The position numbers were made by a program, and so were the translations under genes. Below the pieces are notes generated by a model. The model worked only from the letters and a program-made list of their open reading frames with translations. It did no database searches and had not been told where the DNA came from. DNA of 64,000 nt from HNR sp040400085 (GTDB taxonomy: Bacteria; Actinomycetota; Actinomycetes; Actinomycetales; Microbacteriaceae): NCBI GenBank assembly GCA_040400085.1, contig JBBAQX010000003.1:1-64000 (forward strand), given 5' to 3'. Shown piece by piece: positions 25,362 through 33,885 of the stretch (position 1 is the stretch's first letter; each line of letters opens with the position of its first letter).

Positions 25362-26861
25362 TTAGCCCACTGTCGCGAATTGACCGGTTTGCTCCGCGGT
25401 ATATTCCGGCGGGTAAATCATTGCCGACGGAGGGTTCATTGTCCGTTTTGCCCACGGGTAATAGATTGCGAAGGTGACGATCATCGAAACTATCCACGAG
25501 ATATCGAGCCCCCCAAAGAGCTGGGAGAGGAAGCCGTTGTAACTGCCAAGCATGCTATAGGTCTCGTTGGTGAGGAACGGAATCTGGATAAGAATACCGA
25601 TCGCGTATGAGGTGAGGGCCACTTTGTTGACCGAACCGTAACGGCCTTTCCTGTTGTACAGGGCGGGGATATCAACGCGTTCCTTAGAGATGAGGTAGTA
25701 ATCCACGAGGTTGATGATGCTCCATGGGATAAAGACGGCAAGCAGGAGGAGCACAAAATTTTTGAAGTTGTTGAGGAAGTCAGCGCTCGCAGCAATCGCA
25801 ATCACCATCGTGATAGCAACGAACACGACGATATAGATTGATCTGGCTTTGGGGGAAATCCGAGTGCGATCATTAAAACTGGTAATCGCGGTGACCGTGC
25901 ACATGATCCCGCCGTATGCGTTGAGCGTGTTGACAGTCAGCTTACCCACGATGATCACCAGATAAATGGCAAAGGCGGCGAAGGCAGGGCCAGCCAGCTG
26001 TCCGAGGTAAGCTACAGGGCTTCCGAGCAGGTCAGCTCCGGACACAGCACCGATCAGGACACCCATGGTCATCGAAATCTGAGTTCCTGTCACACTCCCC
26101 GCAAACGTTGCCCAGAATGTCTTCGATACCGGGGTGTCCGCCGGAAGGTACCGTGAATAGTCAGCGACGTAGGGGGCATAGGTCATCTGCCAGCTTGCTC
26201 CGAGTGTGACACAAATCATGAATGTCGCAATGTTCGCGTTTCCCACGCCTATTGTTGCCGCAACGTCGTAGTTAGTGAAGAGTTGCACGAGAAGATACGC
26301 GAACCCTACGGTGCCCAAGATCGTGGCAACGCGGCCCATGATATGGATGAGCCGATATCCAAAGATCGAGATAACGGCTGTCAACGCGCCAAAGATGAGG
26401 ATGCCGACCACAGGCGGTTGGCCGTCTGGGGTTTCGATGCCGAGAACGCGATTGATCGCGTCCCCGGAAAGCACCGCGCCAGTGGACGCAAAGCCGATGT
26501 ACATACAGATGACAAGGATGAGAGGGAGAGTCGCACCACGTACACCAAATTGAACCCGGCTTGAGATCATCTGCGGCAGGCCCATTCGTGGGCCCTGGGC
26601 CGAGTGGAGCGCCATCGAGACGCCGCCGATGACGTTACCAAGAAGGAGCGCAAAAATCGCGAGGAGCGGTTCCGCCTGGAAAATAGCGACGGCGATGAGC
26701 CCCGTAACGATTGCCGTGATTTGCATATTTGCGCCAAACCACAGGGTGAATTGGCTTATCGCGCGACCATGGCGTTCGTTTTTAGGAACCATGTCGATTG
26801 TTCTTTGTTCAACGGTTGGTGGTGCAGTCGCTGTTTCTGCTGCATCTATGTGACTCGTCAT
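25362..26861 (-). CDS. NCS1-family permease (purine/cytosine type)
   Basis: 499 residues with about 12 hydrophobic spans and the NCS1 signature region GWQMTYAPYVADYSRYLP (written here with W preceded by AS), plus GPRMGLPQMISSR near residue 90. NCS1 symporters import nucleobases, allantoin, hydantoins or thiamine precursors with Na+ or H+. AAGGA precedes ATG 26861. Being the first gene of a two-gene unit with a PLP aminotransferase suggests uptake of a nitrogenous compound, but this is inference. Confidence 0.88.
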   Translation of the reverse strand: MTSHIDAAETATAPPTVEQRTIDMVPKNERHGRAISQFTLWFGANMQITAIVTGLIAVAIFQAEPLLAIFALLLGNVIGGVSMALHSAQGPRMGLPQMISSRVQFGVRGATLPLILVICMYIGFASTGAVLSGDAINRVLGIETPDGQPPVVGILIFGALTAVISIFGYRLIHIMGRVATILGTVGFAYLLVQLFTNYDVAATIGVGNANIATFMICVTLGASWQMTYAPYVADYSRYLPADTPVSKTFWATFAGSVTGTQISMTMGVLIGAVSGADLLGSPVAYLGQLAGPAFAAFAIYLVIIVGKLTVNTLNAYGGIMCTVTAITSFNDRTRISPKARSIYIVVFVAITMVIAIAASADFLNNFKNFVLLLLAVFIPWSIINLVDYYLISKERVDIPALYNRKGRYGSVNKVALTSYAIGILIQIPFLTNETYSMLGSYNGFLSQLFGGLDISWIVSMIVTFAIYYPWAKRTMNPPSAMIYPPEYTAEQTGQFATVG

Positions 26862-26906
26862 TGTGCCAGATCCTTACATTGTTTAGACGTAGATCATCTT
26901 TGATCG

Positions 26907-26921
26907 TTCCAAGTGTTGGAA
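26907..26921. promoter_or_regulatory. Palindrome upstream of the NCS1 permease
   Basis: TTCCAA-gtg-TTGGAA is a perfect 6-bp inverted repeat, extended to CG on both sides if one extra A is allowed. It lies 46 bp before the permease start, a normal operator position. The remaining 26862-27052 shows no gene. Confidence 0.45.
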
Positions 26922-27052
26922 ACGATACTAGGTAGAGAGCCGACTATGAGGGAAGGCATCTAATCTTATGTCTGATATGCGAGACATTCACGTGGGCATG
27001 ATGAATTCGGCACAGCAAGGACAATCCCGAGGATTCTAACCTTATATACGAA

Positions 27053-27082
27053 AGGGTCCCAGGACTACTTTCCCGGGACCCT
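27053..27082 (-). terminator. Terminator after the nuclease gene
   Basis: Arms AGGGTCCC (27053-27060) and GGGACCCT (27075-27082) are perfectly paired; read on the minus strand the stem is followed by a short T-rich stretch (TTTCGTATAT). It lies 20 bp past the stop of the long secreted nuclease gene. Confidence 0.7.
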
Positions 27083-27101
27083 AACGTTTTAAGCTGTCGC
27101 T

Positions 27102-30100
27102 TTACTGAGCAGCCTGTCCTCCTGTGCGGCGGCGAGCCAGGAACACAAATCCCGCAGCGAGCATGATGAACGCACCGATCATCATGAATCCGTCGGACTC
27201 AGCGCCTGTGTTTGTGAGCGTTGCGGAACTGACCGGACCGGTAGCTCCAGAGCTGCCAGCCCCACCAATAAGCGGTGAGCTCGATGCCACCGTTACCTCG
27301 GTCCAGCCGATGATGTTGTTTACAGAGTCGAGCACAACAACACGATGCACTCCGGGAGTGGCATCCTCAGGAATTCGAGCGGAAACCGCTCCCGTGCTTG
27401 GAACCTGTGTCCAGCCGTTCGAGATGCCCACGGGGGTAGAGTGCATCCAGACGCTGATCCAGGTCTTCGCGAGCGTACTACCCGCATAAACGGTGATCGT
27501 ATCGCCAGGAGCCACAACATCGGGCGAAACTGTTATCAGATTCTTTTTAGCTGCCGTGAATTTATCCTCCGTGACGGGGACCGGGTCCACGGACGGCTTC
27601 TCTGGATTTTCGGGCTCGATCGGGCCAACCGTCACCTCAACGGGAATCTTGACGACAGTCCCCGACGGCTGAGCCGTGACCACGATCGTTCCTGAGGATG
27701 TCGCCCGCGCAGGCACGGTAACAGCGAGATTAGCTGCGCCTTCTGCGACTGTTACCCCGTCAATAAGGGGGATGCTCGGGGTTCCATCAGCGCTCACCCA
27801 GGCGGCAGAGAGCGTCTTGTTCTGAGGGCTACCAAGAGAGGTCAGATCCAGTCCCGAAATCTTGGCCGATACCGCAGCGCCTGGTTTCACCGGCGACGCA
27901 GTGACATCTGTGACCGATGCCGAGAGCCGTGCGAACGATGGGGCGACCTTCGGATGTGCCTTGAGATAATCGATCCAGGCATCCCTGTCGATCAGGCCCG
28001 AGTCTTTCGCATCTGTTCCATTCTTGAACTCGCGGAAGTTATCGCCGCCCTCAAGGAGGAAGCTAAACGAGCCGATGCGGTAGCTTGCCGTCGGATTGAG
28101 TTGCTTACCGTCCACCCATACACCGGTCACCCGGTCGCCTTGAGCTCGGGCAGAATCAAACGTGTACTGCACATTTTGTGACAGGCCGAGCTTCAGGAAG
28201 GGGCGTGACGATATCTCTTTGCCCTGCGCATCCGTCTGCCATTGCTGTTCGAGAACAGCCTTGAACTGCGCGCCTGTGAGGCTGGTGGTCCAGAGATTGT
28301 TGACGAAGGGCAGCACAGCGTTAGCACCGGCATACGTGATCTCGCCGTTGGCGCCGTAGCGCAGATCCGAGCGGAGACCTCCGGGATTGACCACCCCGAT
28401 AGTCGCCCCGCCCCGATCCGCTGAGCCGAGGCTGGAGACGAGCGAATCGGCTACCAAGTTGCCCAGCGAAGATTCGGCCCCGCGGTTGTCGCGGTTTCCG
28501 CCAGTGTACTTACCGTCCACATAGCTTCCGCCGGCAAACGCCGTGGTGATGTCGTTCGAGACAGAGCCGATGACCTCGTTGCCGACGATCGCGGCATCCG
28601 CAAGTGCCTTATCGACCACGGTCTTCACCTGCGCTACCCGGGGGTACGTGCTGACCAGATCGGTATCGCTCGTCGTTGTCCTCGGGACGTTACGGGCTGT
28701 GTAATTGGTGACATCCTTTGTGTCGGAGTCGACGGCCAGAACAACCTGTCCGATGTTTTCGCCGTAGCTTCCGGTCTGTAACACGGGGCGAGTCTTACCG
28801 GAGACGCCTGGAATCGAAGCATCCCACGCATATTGTTTGTGGGTGTGGCCGGTGAAGATGGCGTCCACATCCGGCGATGTTACGGTGACGATCCGAGCAA
28901 AAGCACCGCCAGCCAATATCTCCCGAAGCAGGTTTGCCCCGTCGGGCGTACCGGCTCCGGCGCCCTCATGATATTCGGCGACGATGACATCGGCCTCACC
29001 GTTCGCGGGGTCGCCATCGCTCAGTTGAGCGGCAACCCGGTTTACCGCGGCAACGGGGTCTCCAAAGCTCAGGTCGGCGATGCCGCTGAGGGAGACCAGA
29101 GACGGTGTCTCTTCCGTTACGGCCCCGATCACGCCTACCTTGACGCCGTCGACCTCGAAGATCGCGTACTCGTCCATCGCGGGAGTCGTCGTACCCTTTT
29201 CGTAGACGTTGGCACCCAGGTAATCGAACTTTGCGTTTCGGTCGCCTGCAGGCCCTATTATTCGATCGTTTAGGTCGGCAAACCCTGTATCGAACTCGTG
29301 GTTGCCCACAGCGCTCGCCTTGAGCCCCAGGATATTAAGGAGGTCGATGGTGGGCTGATCGCCCTTGCTCGATGATGCGAAGAGGGATGCTCCGATGTTG
29401 TCTCCGTCAGAGAGCATCAGAGTGTTCGCCTCGCCTTTTTCCGCCTTCAACGCCTCGATTGTTCCGGCGAACTTTACCGTGTTGCCATCGATGCGCCCGT
29501 GGAAGTCGTTGATGTTGAGGAGGTTGATCTCCACCTCACTCTTAACGGGTTCGTTGAGGTCGATCCCGACGATAATCGGGTCGTGATCGCTCGAACGGTA
29601 AGGATTCGCCTCGTAGAAATTTGTCGCATTGTAGTTGTAACGGCTGTATTCCAGCGCGATCGATTCTCCCGAGTTGATGTTCCAGATATCCGTACCCGAA
29701 ACGTTCGAGAGCGCACCCGCTGAGGCCAACACGTGGTCTAGCGACCCGCTTGCGCCGCTGAACGAGTAGCTGTACTTACCCGTTGCTGAACCGAGATCGG
29801 TGTAGCCCGCAAGTGCGAGGGTGGCGATAGGGTCCTCTTGGGTATAAGCGTTGAAATCACCAAGAAGAAAGACCTTATCCGTGCCCAACGATGACTGCAG
29901 GTCAGAAGAGAACTGCGCAAGAGCCGTTGCCTGAGCTACTCGCGAGGCGTTCGAGGCTCCCTGCCCGTCACCGGTATCTGCATCAGCACCCGAACCGGAA
30001 CCCTTGGACTTGAAGTGATTCGCGATCGCGATGAACGTATCACCGCTTTCTTTCCCGAGCTCGGCAAATTGCTGTGCAAGAGGTCTGCGGGCGTTGTTGA

Positions 30101-32162
30101 AGGCGGTTCCTGTCAGGAGGATCTGTGAATCTCCGACGGGGGTCACCTCATCCTTCTTATAGATGAATGCCGTGCGGATGACATCTTCCTGGGCGATAGG
30201 GGGGAGGGCGCTCGGCGACCGCACATAGTCCCAGGGCTTTCCGTCTCCAGCTGCGTCGGAAGCGTCGTTCAGCGCATCAGTAAGAGTCTTCAGTGCACTA
30301 TCACGGTTCTTACCGAACTTTGCTGAGTTCTCAATCTCTTCCAGGGACACGACATCGGCGCCGAGGGCACTGATAGCAGAGACAATCTTTGCTTGCTGTC
30401 GTGCGAGGTTGGCCGCGTCCGCAGCTCCGCGGGCATCGCATCCCGAATTCACGGTGATCTTATTGCCGTCGCGGTCCGTGTAGAAGGTGCAACCGGAGAC
30501 GGAATCACCCGTTGTTGTGAAATAATTCAAGACATTGAAGCTCGCGAGCGTGATGTCCCCACCAACCGAGGCTGGGGAATCAGTCCGAACGTTCGAAAAA
30601 GAAGCTGGCTGAACGGTCCCTGCGTTAGTAGCGGTGAGTTGTGTCGTGGGCTGAAACTTCCAGGCGTTGTTTCGGTAATCGAAGATCACTGCAGAGTTGA
30701 ATGTCACAGCTCCGCCAACGCTCACCGGCTTTTCGGTTGAGACGTAGGGGAGCGGGGTGTTCTTGGCTGTTGTGAGGAAGTTGGCTGACGAACCGTCGTC
30801 GAGCGTGACGGCCCTCGCACCGTTTGCGGCAATCGCAGCCGTGTATTCGGGGGTACCAGGACGTGCGATCTCGGTGGGAGTGATCAGAGGTGACGTACCC
30901 GATGCAAGGCCGATTTCAGCGTATTGATTCGTGGTGTAGGTGCTGCTGACGGTGAAGTCTCCCCGGGGCGCCAGAAGCATACCCTCGAACGATTCGCGCT
31001 GCTCAGCGTTTGCCGGAAGTTCGACCAGCGCGGGGCTCGGGGCGGTGGCTGGCGTGGAGAGCTTTGTCAGGTCAGACGAACCCGCAACCGCTATCTGGGT
31101 GAGGCCGAAGTACTCGCTGACTACGCCTGTTACCTGCACGTAATCCCCGATGGCGACGCTGGCGACGGTGTTCGGCGAAGAAACAAAAAGCGCGTCGGAT
31201 GCCGCATGGCTGCTCGCATCCACGCTGCCCCCGGTGCCGGGAGTCTGAATGTAGTATCCGTTGAACCCTCCGGTGGGGTAGGTCGCCGTAACCACGCCTG
31301 TGGTTTTGACCGTCTGGCCAGCGAGAGGGGATTGATCCCCAGAACCCTGGACCTGAGCGATTGTTACGGTCGTTGGTGGGTCAACCGGGCCTGGTGGGTC
31401 AACCGGTGGGACGGGGGGAGTCGGACTTGTCGAGCTCTGCGGCGTAATTGTCGCCGGGTGCGTGAAGTCGGCCAGATTGTTATCGGTATCGATAAAGTTG
31501 GTGCGGGCCAGAGAATTGGGTACCGCGTTTGCGCCGGTCACGGGGACTGGCGCGCCTTCGAAAGTTGCTGCAGCCCCGTAGCCGAGCATGTCTTTAATGT
31601 TTGCCGTACCTGCGACGTTTCCGGCGCCAGCCGTCACCGGGGCAGTGCTCGACGAGAGGAAGATCTGGCCCGTCGTACCGCTGGGTGCGAGACTAATTGA
31701 CTGATCGGGTGCTGGCAGGTCTGCGCCGACAGCGCCGTTCCCACTCATTGATACGAGGAAGTAGCCTGTGGCGGGGATCGTGCCAGAAAGACTAGCTATT
31801 CCACTGCCCGTGACAGCGGATATATTGGTGCTCGCGCGATACTGGATCGACCATCCGGCTAGCGATACTGCGCTGTCCGTCGGATTGTACAGTTCGATGA
31901 ACTTTGTGTTGTAGGCAGCGTTGGCGCTGCCAGCCTTAAGATAAACCTCGTTGATGATGACATCCGAGCCTGCGGCGTTTGCGGAGGCAGGGGTTGCGTT
32001 AACCGGGGCGACGAGTGGGGCTGCCGCCAGCCCGAGAGTAAGCGCGGCGGCAAGAATGCCACGGATTGTGAACCTCGGTGTCGTCGAATCGACCGTGTGG
32101 TGTGACCGTACCTGCCGAGGCTGCGCTGAATGATTCTCGCGTGGGCTGGGGGTGTCAGACAT
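27102..32162 (-). CDS. Secreted nuclease/5'-nucleotidase with sorting signal
   Basis: 1686 residues, the largest gene here. A signal peptide (hydrophobic core about 34-55, cleavage near ATPASA) is followed by a lamin-tail domain (about 65-200), an OB-like region (from about 264), an endonuclease/exonuclease/phosphatase domain of the ExeM/NucH type (about 540-875, with SLEEIEN and SDHDPIIVGID) and a UshA-like 5'-nucleotidase with NDFHGR (near 887), GNHEFD (near 957), GHTHK (near 1105) and its own C-terminal domain. An LTNTG sorting motif (near 1654), a membrane span and RRR end the protein. It likely degrades extracellular DNA to nucleosides and phosphate at the cell surface. ATG 32162 has GGGAG upstream. 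Confidence 0.9.
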   Translation of the reverse strand: MSDTPSPRENHSAQPRQVRSHHTVDSTTPRFTIRGILAAALTLGLAAAPLVAPVNATPASANAAGSDVIINEVYLKAGSANAAYNTKFIELYNPTDSAVSLAGWSIQYRASTNISAVTGSGIASLSGTIPATGYFLVSMSGNGAVGADLPAPDQSISLAPSGTTGQIFLSSSTAPVTAGAGNVAGTANIKDMLGYGAAATFEGAPVPVTGANAVPNSLARTNFIDTDNNLADFTHPATITPQSSTSPTPPVPPVDPPGPVDPPTTVTIAQVQGSGDQSPLAGQTVKTTGVVTATYPTGGFNGYYIQTPGTGGSVDASSHAASDALFVSSPNTVASVAIGDYVQVTGVVSEYFGLTQIAVAGSSDLTKLSTPATAPSPALVELPANAEQRESFEGMLLAPRGDFTVSSTYTTNQYAEIGLASGTSPLITPTEIARPGTPEYTAAIAANGARAVTLDDGSSANFLTTAKNTPLPYVSTEKPVSVGGAVTFNSAVIFDYRNNAWKFQPTTQLTATNAGTVQPASFSNVRTDSPASVGGDITLASFNVLNYFTTTGDSVSGCTFYTDRDGNKITVNSGCDARGAADAANLARQQAKIVSAISALGADVVSLEEIENSAKFGKNRDSALKTLTDALNDASDAAGDGKPWDYVRSPSALPPIAQEDVIRTAFIYKKDEVTPVGDSQILLTGTAFNNARRPLAQQFAELGKESGDTFIAIANHFKSKGSGSGADADTGDGQGASNASRVAQATALAQFSSDLQSSLGTDKVFLLGDFNAYTQEDPIATLALAGYTDLGSATGKYSYSFSGASGSLDHVLASAGALSNVSGTDIWNINSGESIALEYSRYNYNATNFYEANPYRSSDHDPIIVGIDLNEPVKSEVEINLLNINDFHGRIDGNTVKFAGTIEALKAEKGEANTLMLSDGDNIGASLFASSSKGDQPTIDLLNILGLKASAVGNHEFDTGFADLNDRIIGPAGDRNAKFDYLGANVYEKGTTTPAMDEYAIFEVDGVKVGVIGAVTEETPSLVSLSGIADLSFGDPVAAVNRVAAQLSDGDPANGEADVIVAEYHEGAGAGTPDGANLLREILAGGAFARIVTVTSPDVDAIFTGHTHKQYAWDASIPGVSGKTRPVLQTGSYGENIGQVVLAVDSDTKDVTNYTARNVPRTTTSDTDLVSTYPRVAQVKTVVDKALADAAIVGNEVIGSVSNDITTAFAGGSYVDGKYTGGNRDNRGAESSLGNLVADSLVSSLGSADRGGATIGVVNPGGLRSDLRYGANGEITYAGANAVLPFVNNLWTTSLTGAQFKAVLEQQWQTDAQGKEISSRPFLKLGLSQNVQYTFDSARAQGDRVTGVWVDGKQLNPTASYRIGSFSFLLEGGDNFREFKNGTDAKDSGLIDRDAWIDYLKAHPKVAPSFARLSASVTDVTASPVKPGAAVSAKISGLDLTSLGSPQNKTLSAAWVSADGTPSIPLIDGVTVAEGAANLAVTVPARATSSGTIVVTAQPSGTVVKIPVEVTVGPIEPENPEKPSVDPVPVTEDKFTAAKKNLITVSPDVVAPGDTITVYAGSTLAKTWISVWMHSTPVGISNGWTQVPSTGAVSARIPEDATPGVHRVVVLDSVNNIIGWTEVTVASSSPLIGGAGSSGATGPVSSATLTNTGAESDGFMMIGAFIMLAAGFVFLARRRTGGQAAQ

Positions 32163-32390
32163 GTATCTCCCTGTTTCGTGGGCCTGAGTGCTGATAGATA
32201 TGCGTTGCCAATGATAGGGAGCGTATGTGTACATCTGGCGAACCCCACATTGCGCGCCGGTAAACAGACTATTGTCTTAGTCGCCCCGCCCGCGAGTTAT
32301 CGGTTTCAGAGGAATCTTATGAGTTTTCTCGGAAAAAGATGAATGTCCTTGTAAGACACTACTCAAGATGATATTAGATGGTCATGGCGC

Positions 32391-33332
32391 TTACAAGGCA
32401 GAGAGGACCGCAACGTCTTCTGCGCTTAGGTCGATGCGCGCGGAGGTCATCAGCGCCTCGAGCTGCTCCGTGTTTCGAGCGCTGGCCAGGGGCGCTACGA
32501 CCGTCGGTTGCTGGCGAAGCCACGCCAGCGAAATGCTGGCAACGCTGACACCGTGGGTAGCTGCAAGAGAATCTAGCGCAGCGAGAACTCGCAGACCGCG
32601 CTCGTTGAGGTAGGCACTGGCTCCGTCGGCGCGCGGGCTCTCAACGCTCTCGCCCCTGTATTTTCCCGTGAGAAATCCCTGCGCAAGAGAGAAATAGGGA
32701 AAAACTCCGAGCTGGTATGTCTCAGCTCGAGTCTGCAGCTCCTTTTCAAATTCTCGCTCCATGAGGTTGAAGTGGGGTTGGAGGGCGACGGGGCGATAGA
32801 AAGCGTTCTGCTCAACCACGCGCATCCACTCGTCGATGCGTTCGGCGCTGTAATTGGAGATCCCGATATAACGTACTTTTCCAGCCTCAACCAGTTCGTT
32901 GAGGGCAGAAATAGTCTCCTCGAGAGGAACTGTCTTATCGTCGAAATGTGCGTAGTACAGGTCGATGTAATCGGTGTCTAGTCGGCGAAGCGAGGCCTCA
33001 GCAGCCGCCCGGATATTGAGCCCTGCGAGACCTTCGTACTTGGGGTGCGTGCTCACCTTCGTTGCAATCACCACATCGTCGCGATTGCCGCGAGCATCCA
33101 TCCATTTCCCGATCACGGTCTCGCTTTCGCCGCCAACGTGTCCGGCAACCCAGTGGGAATAGCCGTCCGCGGTATCAACAAGATTGCCGCCGCCAGCAAC
33201 GAATTCATCGAGCACGCTGAAAGAATCTGCCTCGTCCGCCGTCCACCCGAAAACGTTACCGCCGAGTGCGAGCGGATAGATTTCGATATCGGATGTTCCG
33301 ATTCTGCGATTCTGAACGGTCGTCTCGGTCAT
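32391..33332 (-). CDS. Aldo/keto reductase
   Basis: 313-residue NADPH-dependent (beta/alpha)8 oxidoreductase. The family tetrad is visible: Asp in DTADGYSHW, Tyr in the same motif, Lys in IATKVSTHP, and His in YYAHFDDKT. The C-terminal cofactor-site loop (VVAPLASARNTEQL) is also present. AGGA precedes ATG 33332. It is divergent from the VOC gene across 120 bp; the substrate is unknown. A 9-bp inverted repeat (32347-32355 with 32390-32398) overlaps its stop and may act in 3'-end formation. Confidence 0.92.
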   Translation of the reverse strand: MTETTVQNRRIGTSDIEIYPLALGGNVFGWTADEADSFSVLDEFVAGGGNLVDTADGYSHWVAGHVGGESETVIGKWMDARGNRDDVVIATKVSTHPKYEGLAGLNIRAAAEASLRRLDTDYIDLYYAHFDDKTVPLEETISALNELVEAGKVRYIGISNYSAERIDEWMRVVEQNAFYRPVALQPHFNLMEREFEKELQTRAETYQLGVFPYFSLAQGFLTGKYRGESVESPRADGASAYLNERGLRVLAALDSLAATHGVSVASISLAWLRQQPTVVAPLASARNTEQLEALMTSARIDLSAEDVAVLSAL

Positions 33333-33452
33333 GGCATTTCCTAACTAAATATGATCTTGGCGGTGAACCGTTGCCTCACCGGCAGTCTAATGATAGACCT
33401 AGATTAGTCGGTCGTTATTTTCATAGCGGAGGCTGGAGAGAGAAGGTGCATT

Positions 33453-33824
33453 ATGCTCGGTCAGAGTCACGCGTTCAGCGGTTTTTCTGTGGATGACATC
33501 GAAGCGGCGGAACATTTCTATCATGAAGTTCTTGGTCTTGCCGTCTCGTACGATAATGGGATGCTGCTCATTCACCTCGGTGGCAGCGTTCCCGTGCTCG
33601 TCTATGCAAAACCCGATCATGTCCCAGCGACCTTCACTATCCTGAACTTTCCGGTCGATGATGTCGAGATAACGGTAGATGCTCTCATGGAACGGGGCAT
33701 CATCTTCCAGAGATATGACGGGACCGATGACAAGGGCATCCAGCGAGGGTACGGTCCCGATATCGCCTGGTTCGCGGACCCCGCTGGAAACATCTTGGCT
33801 GTACTCGACTCGAAACCGATGTAG
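33453..33824 (+). CDS. VOC-family protein
   Basis: 123-residue vicinal-oxygen-chelate protein: FSVDDIEAAEHFYHEVLGL at the start and AWFADPAGNILAVLD at the end, the paired beta-alpha-beta-beta-beta modules of glyoxalase/bleomycin-resistance proteins. GAGAGAAGG precedes the ATG. It lies 61 bp before the helicase gene on the same strand. Substrate unknown. Confidence 0.88.
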   Translation: MLGQSHAFSGFSVDDIEAAEHFYHEVLGLAVSYDNGMLLIHLGGSVPVLVYAKPDHVPATFTILNFPVDDVEITVDALMERGIIFQRYDGTDDKGIQRGYGPDIAWFADPAGNILAVLDSKPM

Positions 33825-33885
33825 GCCGGGCAGCGGGCATCTTTGTCGCCATGTGCCGCCTCCCCAAAGATGCGAAGATAGACGG

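Noticed and set aside
30924..31700. 258-residue plus-strand frame opposite the nuclease
   Set aside because: Arg/Gly-rich antisense frame with no domain.
32163..32260. PHO box before the nuclease gene
   Set aside because: Only a single GTTCGCC-like half-site is present; the tandem repeat required for PhoP binding is not.
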